11,192 bases of DNA. Origin: Actinomycetes bacterium. Its GTDB lineage: Bacteria > Actinomycetota > Actinomycetes > Propionibacteriales > Propionibacteriaceae. A program made the position numbers and the translations under genes. The stretch's first letter is position 1. Every line of letters begins with the position of its first letter. The stretch spans positions 1 to 11,192 of the forward strand of contig JAEWIK010000338.1 in assembly GCA_023387135.1 (NCBI GenBank). The letters run 5' to 3'. Shown here piece by piece: positions 1-6,177 of this stretch. The notes beneath the pieces were generated by a model. It saw only the letters and a program-made list of their open reading frames with translations, ran no database searches and had not been told where the DNA came from.

Positions 1-781
1 CCACGACGCTGTGGACGGTGTCCTCGTACACGGCGACCAGGTTGAACCCCTGGGAGCCTGCCTGCCCGCGCATCGCGCGTCCGGCGAAGAGGTCCTGGGT
101 CTGGCAGGTCGAGGTGGCCGCGGAGACAGGGACGCCGGCGAAGGTGCCGAAGCTGGTCTGGTGGAAGTGGCCCCCGTAGATGCCGCGGACGTCGGTGCCA
201 GTCAGCACCTCGGCGAGCAGTGCCTGGTCGAGCAACTCCCAGGCGGCCGCGAGGTCCTGCACCACAGGCAGAGGGGTGTGGTGCAGCGCCAGCAGGGTGC
301 CCTCGGGCGCCGGGTCGGCCAGTTCGGCGGCCAGCCAGTCGAGGGAGTCGGGGCTCACCCTGCCGAGGTCCTCGCCCGGCACCGTGCTGTCGAGCAGGAC
401 CACCCGCAGGCCGCCCAGCCAGTGCACCTGGTTGATCGGGGTGTCGCCGGCGGGCTGGCCGAGCAGTTCGGTCCTGAAGGCCGCCCTGTCGTCGTGGTTG
501 CCGTTGCCCCACAGGACAGTCGCGCCGATGGCCTCGGCGATGGGCTCGACCAGGGCCCGCAGTTCGCGGTACGACTCGGGAGTCTCGTCGTCCGACAGGT
601 CGCCGGTGAACAGCAGCGCCTCCGGGGAGTGCCCGCTCAGCAGCAGGCCCGCCAGCAGTTCAGAGAGCGGCACCCGCGGGTCGATCACCCCGCGGACCAG
701 CGGATCGTCGGGATGGCGCAGGTGGGTGTCGCTGAAGTGGGCGAGCAGATGGCTCGGACGGGGGTGTTCGGGGCTCCGCAT
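1..781 (-). CDS. Rv0805/CpdA-like metallophosphoesterase (3' end missing)
   Basis: Calcineurin-like metallophosphoesterase, class III cyclic-nucleotide phosphodiesterase type, probably cytoplasmic or membrane-associated. About 260 residues are present; the C-terminus lies beyond base 1. All metal-ligand motifs are visible in order: SDTH (D18, H20), GDLSDD (D61), GNHDD (N95, H96), LHHTP (H167) and GGHFH (H205, H207). From memory, the spacing and flanking residues (EHPRP near the N-terminus, GTDVR before GGHFH, TQDL after it) match M. tuberculosis Rv0805, which hydrolyses 2',3'- and 3',5'-cyclic nucleotides in vitro. The ATG at 781-779 is chosen because a -10-like TAGCGT lies exactly 6 nt upstream, with no Shine-Dalgarno. 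It is probably transcribed separately from the sixA-like gene, 110 bp upstream on the same strand. The physiological substrate is not shown by sequence; cAMP is only one candidate. Confidence 0.9.
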   Translation of the reverse strand, partial: MRSPEHPRPSHLLAHFSDTHLRHPDDPLVRGVIDPRVPLSELLAGLLLSGHSPEALLFTGDLSDDETPESYRELRALVEPIAEAIGATVLWGNGNHDDRAAFRTELLGQPAGDTPINQVHWLGGLRVVLLDSTVPGEDLGRVSPDSLDWLAAELADPAPEGTLLALHHTPLPVVQDLAAAWELLDQALLAEVLTGTDVRGIYGGHFHQTSFGTFAGVPVSAATSTCQTQDLFAGRAMRGQAGSQGFNLVAVYEDTVHSVV

Positions 782-793
782 GGCCCAACGCTA
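782..793 (-). promoter_or_regulatory. Putative leaderless promoter -10 of the phosphoesterase gene
   Basis: On the minus strand TAGCGT (793-788) is followed by 6 nt and then the ATG at 781. This puts the hexamer at -12 to -7 if transcription starts on the A of ATG. No purine-rich Shine-Dalgarno is present. It fits the actinobacterial TANNNT -10 motif. No convincing -35 was found. Confidence 0.5.
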
Positions 794-891
794 ACCGCAG
801 CCGCAGCCACTTCGGGCCGAGAGGTCGAAGCCCGACGGCCGTGGCGGGAGAGCCCCGAGCGGGATCCGGCTGCCGAAGGGACGCCACCGGC

Positions 892-1398
892 TCACGCGTA
901 CGGAGGCCTGTCGGGCCTGAACACCGAGACCACGCGCGCCGCGTGCAGGGTCGTCCACGGGCCTGAGAACTCGAGTTCGACGAGGGTGGCGGGGGAGAAC
1001 TGCAACTCGATCGAGCGGACGAGCCGGTCAGACTGGCTGTCGGCGAGATCGCTCACGAGCCCGGGAATGCCTGGGTAGTGGCCCACCAGCAGCACCGTCG
1101 TGAGGTATTCGGGAAGCCGCGTGAGCTGCGTGTGCAGTCGTCCGGGAGCGCCGTCGTACAGCGAGTCGACGACGGTGATGAGCGCCGGCAGCGCCAGGCC
1201 TTCGACGGTCTGCCTCGCCCGCGTGGCCGGGGAGGCGAGCACGCGCTCGATCCCCCTGCCCGCCAGGTGCTGCCCGACCTGCCTGGCCTGGTCGAGGCCG
1301 TGGCTGGTGAGCGGACGCTCGATGTCGCCGCCCGGCGCGAACGGAGCCGGCTCCGCGTGCCGCATCAGGAACAGTCGGCGGACGTCCCCGAAGGCCAT
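892..1398 (-). CDS. SixA-type phosphohistidine phosphatase (histidine phosphatase superfamily)
   Basis: A 168-residue histidine phosphatase of the short, SixA-like branch. The catalytic RHG-type motif is LFLMRHAEP (R13, H14; H14 would be the phosphorylated nucleophile). It is followed by the family pattern SPATRARQT (residues 56-64) and the second catalytic histidine in LLVGHYPG (H107). Members remove phosphate from phosphohistidine or small phosphorylated molecules, and the substrate of this one cannot be read from sequence. The length is normal for SixA (about 160 residues). It starts 19 nt after the ppa stop on the same strand, so it is probably the second gene of a ppa-sixA operon. A GGGGGAG at 1415-1409 sits 10 nt before the ATG. 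No signal peptide is seen. Confidence 0.85.
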   Translation of the reverse strand: MAFGDVRRLFLMRHAEPAPFAPGGDIERPLTSHGLDQARQVGQHLAGRGIERVLASPATRARQTVEGLALPALITVVDSLYDGAPGRLHTQLTRLPEYLTTVLLVGHYPGIPGLVSDLADSQSDRLVRSIELQFSPATLVELEFSGPWTTLHAARVVSVFRPDRPPYA

Positions 1399-1417
1399 GG
1401 GAAGTGGGCTCCCCCGC

Positions 1418-1990
1418 TCACGCCTGCCAGTCGCTCGCGGCTGTGCGCGTGAACTCGTTCTCGTAGTCGGTGCCCGACGCCCGCTTCCAGCTCGCCTTGA
1501 TCTCCATCTCGGCCTCGGACCGTCCGACCCACACCGCGCCCTCGACCGACTTGCCGGGTTCGAGGTCCTTGTAGACAGAGAAGAAGTGCTCGATCTCCAG
1601 CAGCGTCAGGGCAGGCAGGTCGCTGAGTTCCTTGATGTTGTTCTGGCGCTGGTCGGCGACGGGGATGCAGAGCACCTTGTCGTCACCGCCCATCTCGTCC
1701 CGCATCCGGAACATGCCGATCGCGCGACACTCGATGAGCGCTCCCGGGAAGGTCGCTTCGGGCACGAGCACCATGGCGTCGAGCGGGTCGCCGTCCTGGC
1801 CGAGGGTTCCCTCGATGAAGCCGTAGTCATTCGGATACTGCGTGGAAGTGAAGAGGGTGCGGTCGAGCCGGATCCGCCCAGTGTGGTGATCCATCTCGTA
1901 CTTGTTCTTCGTCCCCTTGGGGATCTCGATCGTGACGTCGAACTGCAGGTTGGGCTGGATCTTGGGGTGGGCGAAGGACGAATGGCTCAT
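1418..1990 (-). CDS. ppa: Inorganic pyrophosphatase, family I
   Basis: Soluble Mg-dependent pyrophosphatase that hydrolyses PPi to two phosphates and so pulls biosynthetic reactions forward. The protein has 190 residues from the chosen start. The family I signature is [10 protein letters not shown] (D66, D68, D71), with further active-site positions D98, D103 and K105 in the stretch GGDDKVL, and the N-terminal [10 protein letters not shown] core at about residue 17. Mycobacterial Ppa, as I recall it, begins directly at that core, so about 15 extra residues are predicted here. The ATG at 1990 is preferred because AGGTG lies 7 nt upstream. In-frame ATGs at 2017 and 2020 would add 9 or 10 more residues. 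Divergent from dacB; probably cotranscribed with the downstream histidine phosphatase. Confidence 0.95.
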   Translation of the reverse strand: MSHSSFAHPKIQPNLQFDVTIEIPKGTKNKYEMDHHTGRIRLDRTLFTSTQYPNDYGFIEGTLGQDGDPLDAMVLVPEATFPGALIECRAIGMFRMRDEMGGDDKVLCIPVADQRQNNIKELSDLPALTLLEIEHFFSVYKDLEPGKSVEGAVWVGRSEAEMEIKASWKRASGTDYENEFTRTAASDWQA

Positions 1991-2032
1991 CGGCGTGCAC
2001 CTGTGCCTCTCTGTCATCATGGGGTGTGCGCT

Positions 2033-2044
2033 GTGCCGAGCCTA
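2033..2044 (-). promoter_or_regulatory. Putative ppa promoter -10
   Basis: The minus strand reads TAGGCT at 2044-2039. With the same 6-nt spacing as at the leaderless genes, transcription would start on A at 2032, giving a leader of about 42 nt before the ATG at 1990, or 12 nt before the ATG at 2020. The hexamer and next three bases (TAGGCTCGG) are identical to those before the zincin gene at 3483. No clear -35 is visible. Confidence 0.45.
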
Positions 2045-2119
2045 TCGCCCGGCGCGGCGGAGGCGGTCTTTGCCGATCCGGCATGGGATTCTGCTGGGCA
2101 GGCGTACAGGGATGGTGTT

Positions 2120-3463
2120 GTGACTCCGAGGGACGTGAACCGGGCGAGGCGACTGTGGCCCGCCGGCGTCGCGTCGGCGGTCCTGCTGGCGGGCTGCGGG
2201 GTGGTCGCGCCGCCTCAGGTGTCGGCACCGCCCGATGCAGTGCAACCCACGTCGGCGACAGGGCCCGCCACTCCCGGCGGTGATGCTCCGGCGGGTTACC
2301 CGCCGAGGCCCGAGGCCAAGGCGCTCGCCGCGAGGCTGGCGCAGGTGCCGGCGAAGGGGATCTCCGCCACGGCCATCGTCGTGATGGACCCGGCGACCGG
2401 CGCCGTGCTCACCAGCCGGGGCGACGTCCCCATGATTCCCGCGTCGACGATGAAGGTCCTCACAGGCCTGGCGGCCCTCGACACCGCCGGTGCGGGCACC
2501 AGGTTCTCCACGACGGTGGTCAGGGAGGCCGGCGACACGGTCGCGCTGGTGGGTGGGGGAGACCCCATGCTGACCAACAAGGCGTCGTCCTCGCCCGCCA
2601 AGGCCGCCTCGCTCGAGGCGCTGGCAGTGAAGACCGCGAAGGCCCTGGCGAAGGAGGGCGTCTCGAAGGTCACCCTCGACTGGGACGACTCGCTGTTCAC
2701 GGGGCCCGACTGGAACGACGGCTGGCCGGCGACCTGGAAGTCGTTCACCGCCCGTGTGACGGCGTTGTCGGTCAACGGCGGACGGGAGAACAAGTACAAG
2801 GCCCACCCCGACCCTTCGCACACCGCCGCGGAGACCTTCGTGAAGCGGCTCAAGGCCGCCGGCATCACCGCCACGCTGGGCAGCCACCGCACCGCCAAGG
2901 GCAAGGTGCTCGCCAGCGTCGAGTCGGCACCGCTGTCGGAGGTCGTGGGGTCGCTGCTCCAGACCAGCAACAACTTCGCCGCCGAGGTGGTGGCCCGGCA
3001 CGTCGCGCTCGCGACCGGCGCGGACCCGAGCTTCGCCGGCGCGTCGAAGGCCGTCACCGCCTGGCTGAAGAACCGCGGCTGGTGGGCGGACGGCATGGTC
3101 GTGCACGACGGCAGCGGGCTGTCCCGGAAGGACCTGATCAGCCCGTCGGTGCTGGCGAAGGCGATCTCGGGGATGCTCATCACCCCGTCCCTGGCGGCCG
3201 TGGGCAGGGGGTTCCCGGTGGCCGGCACCAGTGGGACCTTGAAGGAGAGGTTCGACGACCCGTCCGAAGCCGCGGGCAGGGGCACTGTCCACGCCAAGAC
3301 CGGCACGCTGGCGGGGGTGGCGAGCCTCGCCGGCTACCTGGTGGACGCCGACGGCGCCATGCTGGTCTTCGTCGCCATGGCGAACGGGTCGACCGGCCAG
3401 GCGACCTCGTACAACTGGCTCGACAGGACTGCTGCCGCGCTCGCCGGCTGCGGCTGCCGCTGA
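2120..3463 (+). CDS. dacB: D-alanyl-D-alanine carboxypeptidase/endopeptidase, PBP4-type (peptidase S13), predicted lipoprotein
   Basis: Penicillin-binding protein of class C that acts on peptidoglycan stem peptides outside the membrane. The 447 residues carry all three active-site motifs: SxxK as STMK (S109, K112), SxN as SNN (S283-N285) and KTG (K393-G395) in VHAKTGTLAG. The GTG at 2120 is chosen because AGGGA lies 7 nt upstream and it is followed directly by a short Arg-rich n-region and a hydrophobic stretch ending in LLAGC. This is a good lipobox with Cys26 as lipidation site. A Pro/Ala/Thr-rich linker (about 27-65) follows. The C-terminus ends in GCGCR. Length and motif spacing match actinobacterial PBP4 proteins such as Rv3627c. 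The reading frame stays open far upstream, but that part is antisense to ppa and is not coding. Confidence 0.93.
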   Translation: MTPRDVNRARRLWPAGVASAVLLAGCGVVAPPQVSAPPDAVQPTSATGPATPGGDAPAGYPPRPEAKALAARLAQVPAKGISATAIVVMDPATGAVLTSRGDVPMIPASTMKVLTGLAALDTAGAGTRFSTTVVREAGDTVALVGGGDPMLTNKASSSPAKAASLEALAVKTAKALAKEGVSKVTLDWDDSLFTGPDWNDGWPATWKSFTARVTALSVNGGRENKYKAHPDPSHTAAETFVKRLKAAGITATLGSHRTAKGKVLASVESAPLSEVVGSLLQTSNNFAAEVVARHVALATGADPSFAGASKAVTAWLKNRGWWADGMVVHDGSGLSRKDLISPSVLAKAISGMLITPSLAAVGRGFPVAGTSGTLKERFDDPSEAAGRGTVHAKTGTLAGVASLAGYLVDADGAMLVFVAMANGSTGQATSYNWLDRTAAALAGCGCR

Positions 3464-3482
3464 GGGTCGCACCGACTCCGAT

Positions 3483-3494
3483 TAGGCTCGGGTC
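3483..3494 (+). promoter_or_regulatory. Putative leaderless promoter -10 of zincin-tilS unit
   Basis: TAGGCT (3483-3488) is followed by 6 nt and then the ATG at 3495, placing the hexamer at -12 to -7 relative to the A. There is no Shine-Dalgarno in the 31-bp gap after dacB. This suggests that the zincin-tilS pair has its own promoter even though dacB lies just upstream on the same strand. Confidence 0.55.
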
Positions 3495-4490
3495 ATGACA
3501 GAACTGCCCTATATCGACTGGGAGCAGGCGGTGAGGGTCGGACGCAAGGCGGTCCACCCCGGTCCCGAACTCACCCCCGCCCAGATCAGCGAGGTGGTGG
3601 GTGCCCTGCGCGCCGCCGCCGACAAGGCTCCCGGCCATGTGGCAGAGGTGTCGGGCATGCACACGCCGGCCGTCGCCGAGACGCTCGTGGTCGACCGCGC
3701 GGGCTGGATCGCGGCGATGCGGACGTCGGCCAGGGCCATGACCACAGCGCTCGGTGCTCCCGAGGCGCCGGCCGACCCGGCAGACCAGCTTCGCGGTCGC
3801 GCGATCGGCGTCCAGGCGGGTGCCGTGTTCGCCGTGATAGCGGGCAGGATCCTCGGGCAGTTCGATCCCTTCGGCGACCCCAGCCGGTTGCTGCTGGTCG
3901 CTCCCAATGTGGTGTCGGTCGAGCGGCAACTCGGGGTCGACAAGGCTGACTTCAGGCTGTGGGTGTGCCTCCACGAGTACACGCACCGGGCGCAGTTCGG
4001 GTTCGCGCCCTGGCTGCCCGGCCACCTGCTGGGGCTCATGAAGGAGATCCTCGAGCCGGGCGAGCGCGCCCGGCAGGGCGGCCCAAGGACGAAGCCCGCC
4101 AAGGCGGGGCTCCCGTCGCTGGCCGACCTCGTCATCGGCCCCGAGCAGCGGGAGGCGTTCGACCAGGTGACGGCGATCATGTCGGTCATCGAAGGGCACG
4201 CCGACGTGATGATGGACAGGGTCGGCACCGCCGTGATCCCCACCCTGCCGGCGATCCGCAAGGCCTTCGAAGGCCACCGCGACCGCGGCGGCTGGTCGGC
4301 GGTGGTCGGCAAGCTGCTCGGCATGGACCTCAAGCGCGAGCAGTACCGCGACGGCGCGAGGTTCTGCTCGGCGGTGCTCGACCAGGCAGGGCTCGAGGTG
4401 CTCAACCTGGCGTTCAGCGCGCCCGCCGCCCTTCCCACGCTCACCGAGTTGCACCAGCCACGGCAGTGGCTGCAGCGGGTGCAGGGCTGA
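3495..4490 (+). CDS. Zinc-dependent metalloprotease-like protein (DUF2342 / zincin_2)
   Basis: A 331-residue actinobacterial zincin of unknown substrate, sometimes labelled 'coenzyme F420 biosynthesis associated'. The zinc site is visible: HEYTH (H160, E161, H164) in a helix WVCLHEYTHRAQF, with a likely third ligand in the downstream EGHAD motif (E233-D237). The order HExxH ... EGH is the usual one for this family. No signal peptide or membrane segment is seen, so a cytoplasmic location is likely. The gene overlaps tilS by one base (TGATG), which indicates translational coupling. The same pairing occurs in M. tuberculosis (Rv3626c-Rv3625c, from memory). Nothing else in this window is an F420 gene, so the F420 label gets no support from context. 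Proteolytic activity is inferred from the motif only. Confidence 0.88.
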   Translation: MTELPYIDWEQAVRVGRKAVHPGPELTPAQISEVVGALRAAADKAPGHVAEVSGMHTPAVAETLVVDRAGWIAAMRTSARAMTTALGAPEAPADPADQLRGRAIGVQAGAVFAVIAGRILGQFDPFGDPSRLLLVAPNVVSVERQLGVDKADFRLWVCLHEYTHRAQFGFAPWLPGHLLGLMKEILEPGERARQGGPRTKPAKAGLPSLADLVIGPEQREAFDQVTAIMSVIEGHADVMMDRVGTAVIPTLPAIRKAFEGHRDRGGWSAVVGKLLGMDLKREQYRDGARFCSAVLDQAGLEVLNLAFSAPAALPTLTELHQPRQWLQRVQG

Positions 4491-5461
4491 TGGCCAAACG
4501 GGCCCTCGGCCCCGCCACCCTCGCGGTGGTGCAGGCCGTCGAAGCCGTCGCGCGCGGGCCCCTGCTGGTCGGCTGCTCGGGAGGCGCCGACTCCCTGGCC
4601 CTCGCCGTGGGCGCGTCGATCGCCGCCCGGCGCAACGGGGTCGGCCTGCGCGTCCTCGTGGTGGACCACGGCCTGCAGGAAGGCTCCCGCGAGGTGGCGG
4701 AGGCGGTCGTCGCCCAGCTCGCCGAACGGGACATCGAAGCCCTCGTCACGACGGTGGTCGTCGGCCCGGCGGGGGACGGCGTCGAGGCCGCCGCGCGGGC
4801 GGCGCGGTACGAGGCGCTGTCGGCCGCCGCCCGCGATGACGAACTCGTGCTGCTCGGCCACACCCTCGATGACCAGGCCGAGACGGTGCTGCTGGGTCTC
4901 GCCCGCGGCTCGGGGACGCGTTCGCTGGCGGGGATGCCCGCCAGGCGGGGCAGGTTCGTCCGTCCGCTGCTCGGGTTGCGCGCCGCCACCACCCGCGAGG
5001 CCTGCCGCGAACTGGGGTTGCGGGTGTGGGACGACCCCGAGAACTTCGTCACCCGCTACGCCCGCGTGAGGGTCCGGCGTGCCGTGATGCCCGTGCTGGA
5101 GGAGGAGGTCGGGCCGGGGGTGGCCGAGGCGTTGGCGCGGACGGCGAGGCTGGCGCGGGCCGACGCCGACCTGCTGGACGGGCTGGCGGCACGGGAGTTC
5201 GAGGCCCGCGGCGGCGAGCGGCTCGACACCGCCTGGCTGGCGGGCCTGCCCGACGCGCTGCGCCACCGCATCCTGAAGTCGTGGCTCACCGAGCACGGGG
5301 GACGCGACCTCGCGGCGTCCCATGTCTGGGCCGTCGACGCTCTGGTCACCGACTGGCACGGGCAGGACGCCGTGGACGTCCCGGGCGCGCGCGTCCGCCG
5401 CAAGCACGACACCCTGCGCTGCGAGAGCGTGACGCCCGGACGGGACCCGGAGCACGGGTGA
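4490..5461 (+). CDS. tilS: tRNA(Ile)-lysidine synthetase
   Basis: ATP-dependent enzyme that attaches lysine to C34 of the CAU-anticodon tRNA-Ile, changing its reading from AUG to AUA and its charging from Met to Ile. The N-type PP-loop is SGGADS (residues 30-35), followed by DHGLQEGS and by the conserved GHTLDDQAETVLLGLARGSG stretch. The protein is 323 residues, shorter than the roughly 430-residue E. coli form. It appears to keep the PP-loop domain and a helical second domain but lacks the C-terminal domain; the M. tuberculosis homologue is similarly short. The ATG at 4490 overlaps the zincin stop (TGATG), so translation is probably coupled. hpt follows after 76 bp with its own promoter-like motif. 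Confidence 0.93.
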   Translation: MAKRALGPATLAVVQAVEAVARGPLLVGCSGGADSLALAVGASIAARRNGVGLRVLVVDHGLQEGSREVAEAVVAQLAERDIEALVTTVVVGPAGDGVEAAARAARYEALSAAARDDELVLLGHTLDDQAETVLLGLARGSGTRSLAGMPARRGRFVRPLLGLRAATTREACRELGLRVWDDPENFVTRYARVRVRRAVMPVLEEEVGPGVAEALARTARLARADADLLDGLAAREFEARGGERLDTAWLAGLPDALRHRILKSWLTEHGGRDLAASHVWAVDALVTDWHGQDAVDVPGARVRRKHDTLRCESVTPGRDPEHG

Positions 5462-5494
5462 GCCTTCCGATGTTCTCCCGACAAGCCGTTCCAC

Positions 5495-5509
5495 TCCCGT
5501 CGAGCGGGA
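5495..5509. repeat. Short inverted repeat between tilS and hpt
   Basis: TCCCG (5495-5499) and CGGGA (5505-5509) form a perfect 5-bp inverted repeat with a 5-nt loop. It lies 14 bp before the hpt -10-like hexamer and has no following T run. It could be a weak terminator or an operator half, or chance in GC-rich DNA. Confidence 0.25.
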
Positions 5510-5523
5510 TCGGCGACGTGCTC

Positions 5524-5537
5524 TAGGCTTGGCCGAC
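5524..5537 (+). promoter_or_regulatory. Putative near-leaderless promoter -10 of hpt
   Basis: TAGGCT (5524-5529) is followed by 8 nt and the GTG at 5538, with no Shine-Dalgarno. Initiation on A5536 would leave a 2-nt leader. The hexamer overlaps the alternative TTG start at 5529, which argues for GTG 5538 as the start. No convincing -35 was found. Confidence 0.45.
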
Positions 5538-6089
5538 GTGGAAGCCACTGACATCACCGGGGACCTGACGGAAGTCCTCTACAGCCGTGAGCAGATCGAG
5601 GCCCGCCTCGCCGAGATCGCCGGGAAGATCGACCAGGACTACGCCGACAAGAACCCCCTGCTCGTCGGGGTGCTGAACGGCGCCATCATGGTGATGGCCG
5701 ACCTGTCCCGGTCGCTCAAGATCCATTGCGAGATGGACTGGATGGCGATCTCGTCCTACGGCTCGGGGACCCAGTCCTCCGGTGTCGTCCGCATCCTGAA
5801 GGACCTCAACACCGATCTCGAGGGCAGGCACGTGCTCGTGGTCGAGGACATCATCGACACGGGTCTCACGCTGACCTACCTCATGCGCAACCTGGCGTCG
5901 CGCAAGCCGGCCAGCCTGGAGATCATGGCGATGTTCCGCAAGCCCGACGCCATGAAGGCCAGGATCGACGTCGCGTACGTCGGTTTCGACCTGCCCAACC
6001 AGTTCGTGGTCGGCTACGGACTCGACTACGCGGGGCGGTATCGCAACCTGCGTGATGTCGGCATTCTGGCGCCCCACGTCTACAGTTGA
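5538..6089 (+). CDS. hpt: Hypoxanthine (guanine) phosphoribosyltransferase
   Basis: Purine salvage enzyme that converts hypoxanthine or guanine plus PRPP to IMP or GMP, releasing pyrophosphate. It has 183 residues, normal for the bacterial 6-oxopurine family. The PRPP-binding signature is VVEDIIDTGLTL (E103-G109 within it), with the N-terminal PPi loop in LVGVLNGA, a flexible loop around SSYGSGTQSSG, and the purine-specificity region FDLPNQFVVGYGLDYAGRYR near the C-terminus. The GTG at 5538 is chosen over an in-frame TTG at 5529 because the TTG overlaps the -10-like hexamer. It lies between tilS and ftsH, the same order as in Bacillus subtilis, where the TilS and HprT proteins have been reported to form a complex that promotes ftsH transcription. 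Confidence 0.94.
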   Translation: MEATDITGDLTEVLYSREQIEARLAEIAGKIDQDYADKNPLLVGVLNGAIMVMADLSRSLKIHCEMDWMAISSYGSGTQSSGVVRILKDLNTDLEGRHVLVVEDIIDTGLTLTYLMRNLASRKPASLEIMAMFRKPDAMKARIDVAYVGFDLPNQFVVGYGLDYAGRYRNLRDVGILAPHVYS

Positions 6090-6099
6090 CCGATCGGAG

Positions 6100-6120
6100 C
6101 GTCCACGCCGGTGTTGGACG
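6100..6120. repeat. Inverted repeat upstream of ftsH
   Basis: CGTCCA (6100-6105) and TGGACG (6115-6120) form a perfect 6-bp inverted repeat around a 9-nt centre; an alternative pairing adds CAC/GTG with a bulge. It lies 10 bp after the hpt stop and 8 bp before a TATCGT that could be an ftsH -10 (6128-6133). There is no T run. It could be a terminator stem for hpt or a protein-binding site at the ftsH promoter. Confidence 0.35.
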
Positions 6121-6127
6121 GCTTCGG

Positions 6128-6133
6128 TATCGT
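6128..6133 (+). promoter_or_regulatory. Possible ftsH -10 element
   Basis: TATCGT fits TANNNT and would give a leader of about 38 nt before the ftsH ATG, which has AAGG (6168-6171) 6 nt upstream as ribosome binding site. There is no good -35, and other AT-richer spots nearby are weaker. A guess based on position and motif. Confidence 0.3.
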
Positions 6134-6177
6134 CCTAATGGTGCCGGAACGCTTCCCCGGCCCGGCGAAGGCAGGCA

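Noticed and set aside
782..891. Possible terminator between the histidine phosphatase and phosphoesterase genes
   Set aside because: The CGGGC/GCCCG and CTTC/GAAG matches near 810-835 compete with each other, are short and have no T run. Nothing convincing beyond the -10 motif at 788-793 is seen in this gap.
11..1078. 355-codon plus-strand open frame at the left end
   Set aside because: It lies opposite the phosphoesterase, whose five metal motifs are intact. Composition is shadow-like.
2070..2110. TTGCCG (2070-2075) as a -35 element of dacB
   Set aside because: The possible -10 partners, GATTCT at 2087 and TACAGG at 2105, give spacers of 11 and 29 bp. Neither is acceptable, so no dacB promoter is called, though an extended -10 TGGGATTCT remains possible.
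1100..2119. Long plus-strand reading frame continuous with dacB upstream of 2120
   Set aside because: It is antisense to ppa and the histidine phosphatase, which have clear motifs. The GTG at 2120 has a Shine-Dalgarno and starts a proper signal peptide, so the upstream part is a high-GC shadow.
5529..5537. TTG at 5529 as the hpt start
   Set aside because: It overlaps the TAGGCT hexamer and has no Shine-Dalgarno. GTG 5538 fits the leaderless layout and the normal Hpt length.
3509..5557. 682-codon minus-strand open frame opposite the zincin and tilS
   Set aside because: It shadows two genes with intact motifs. It has no domain signature and a skewed composition.
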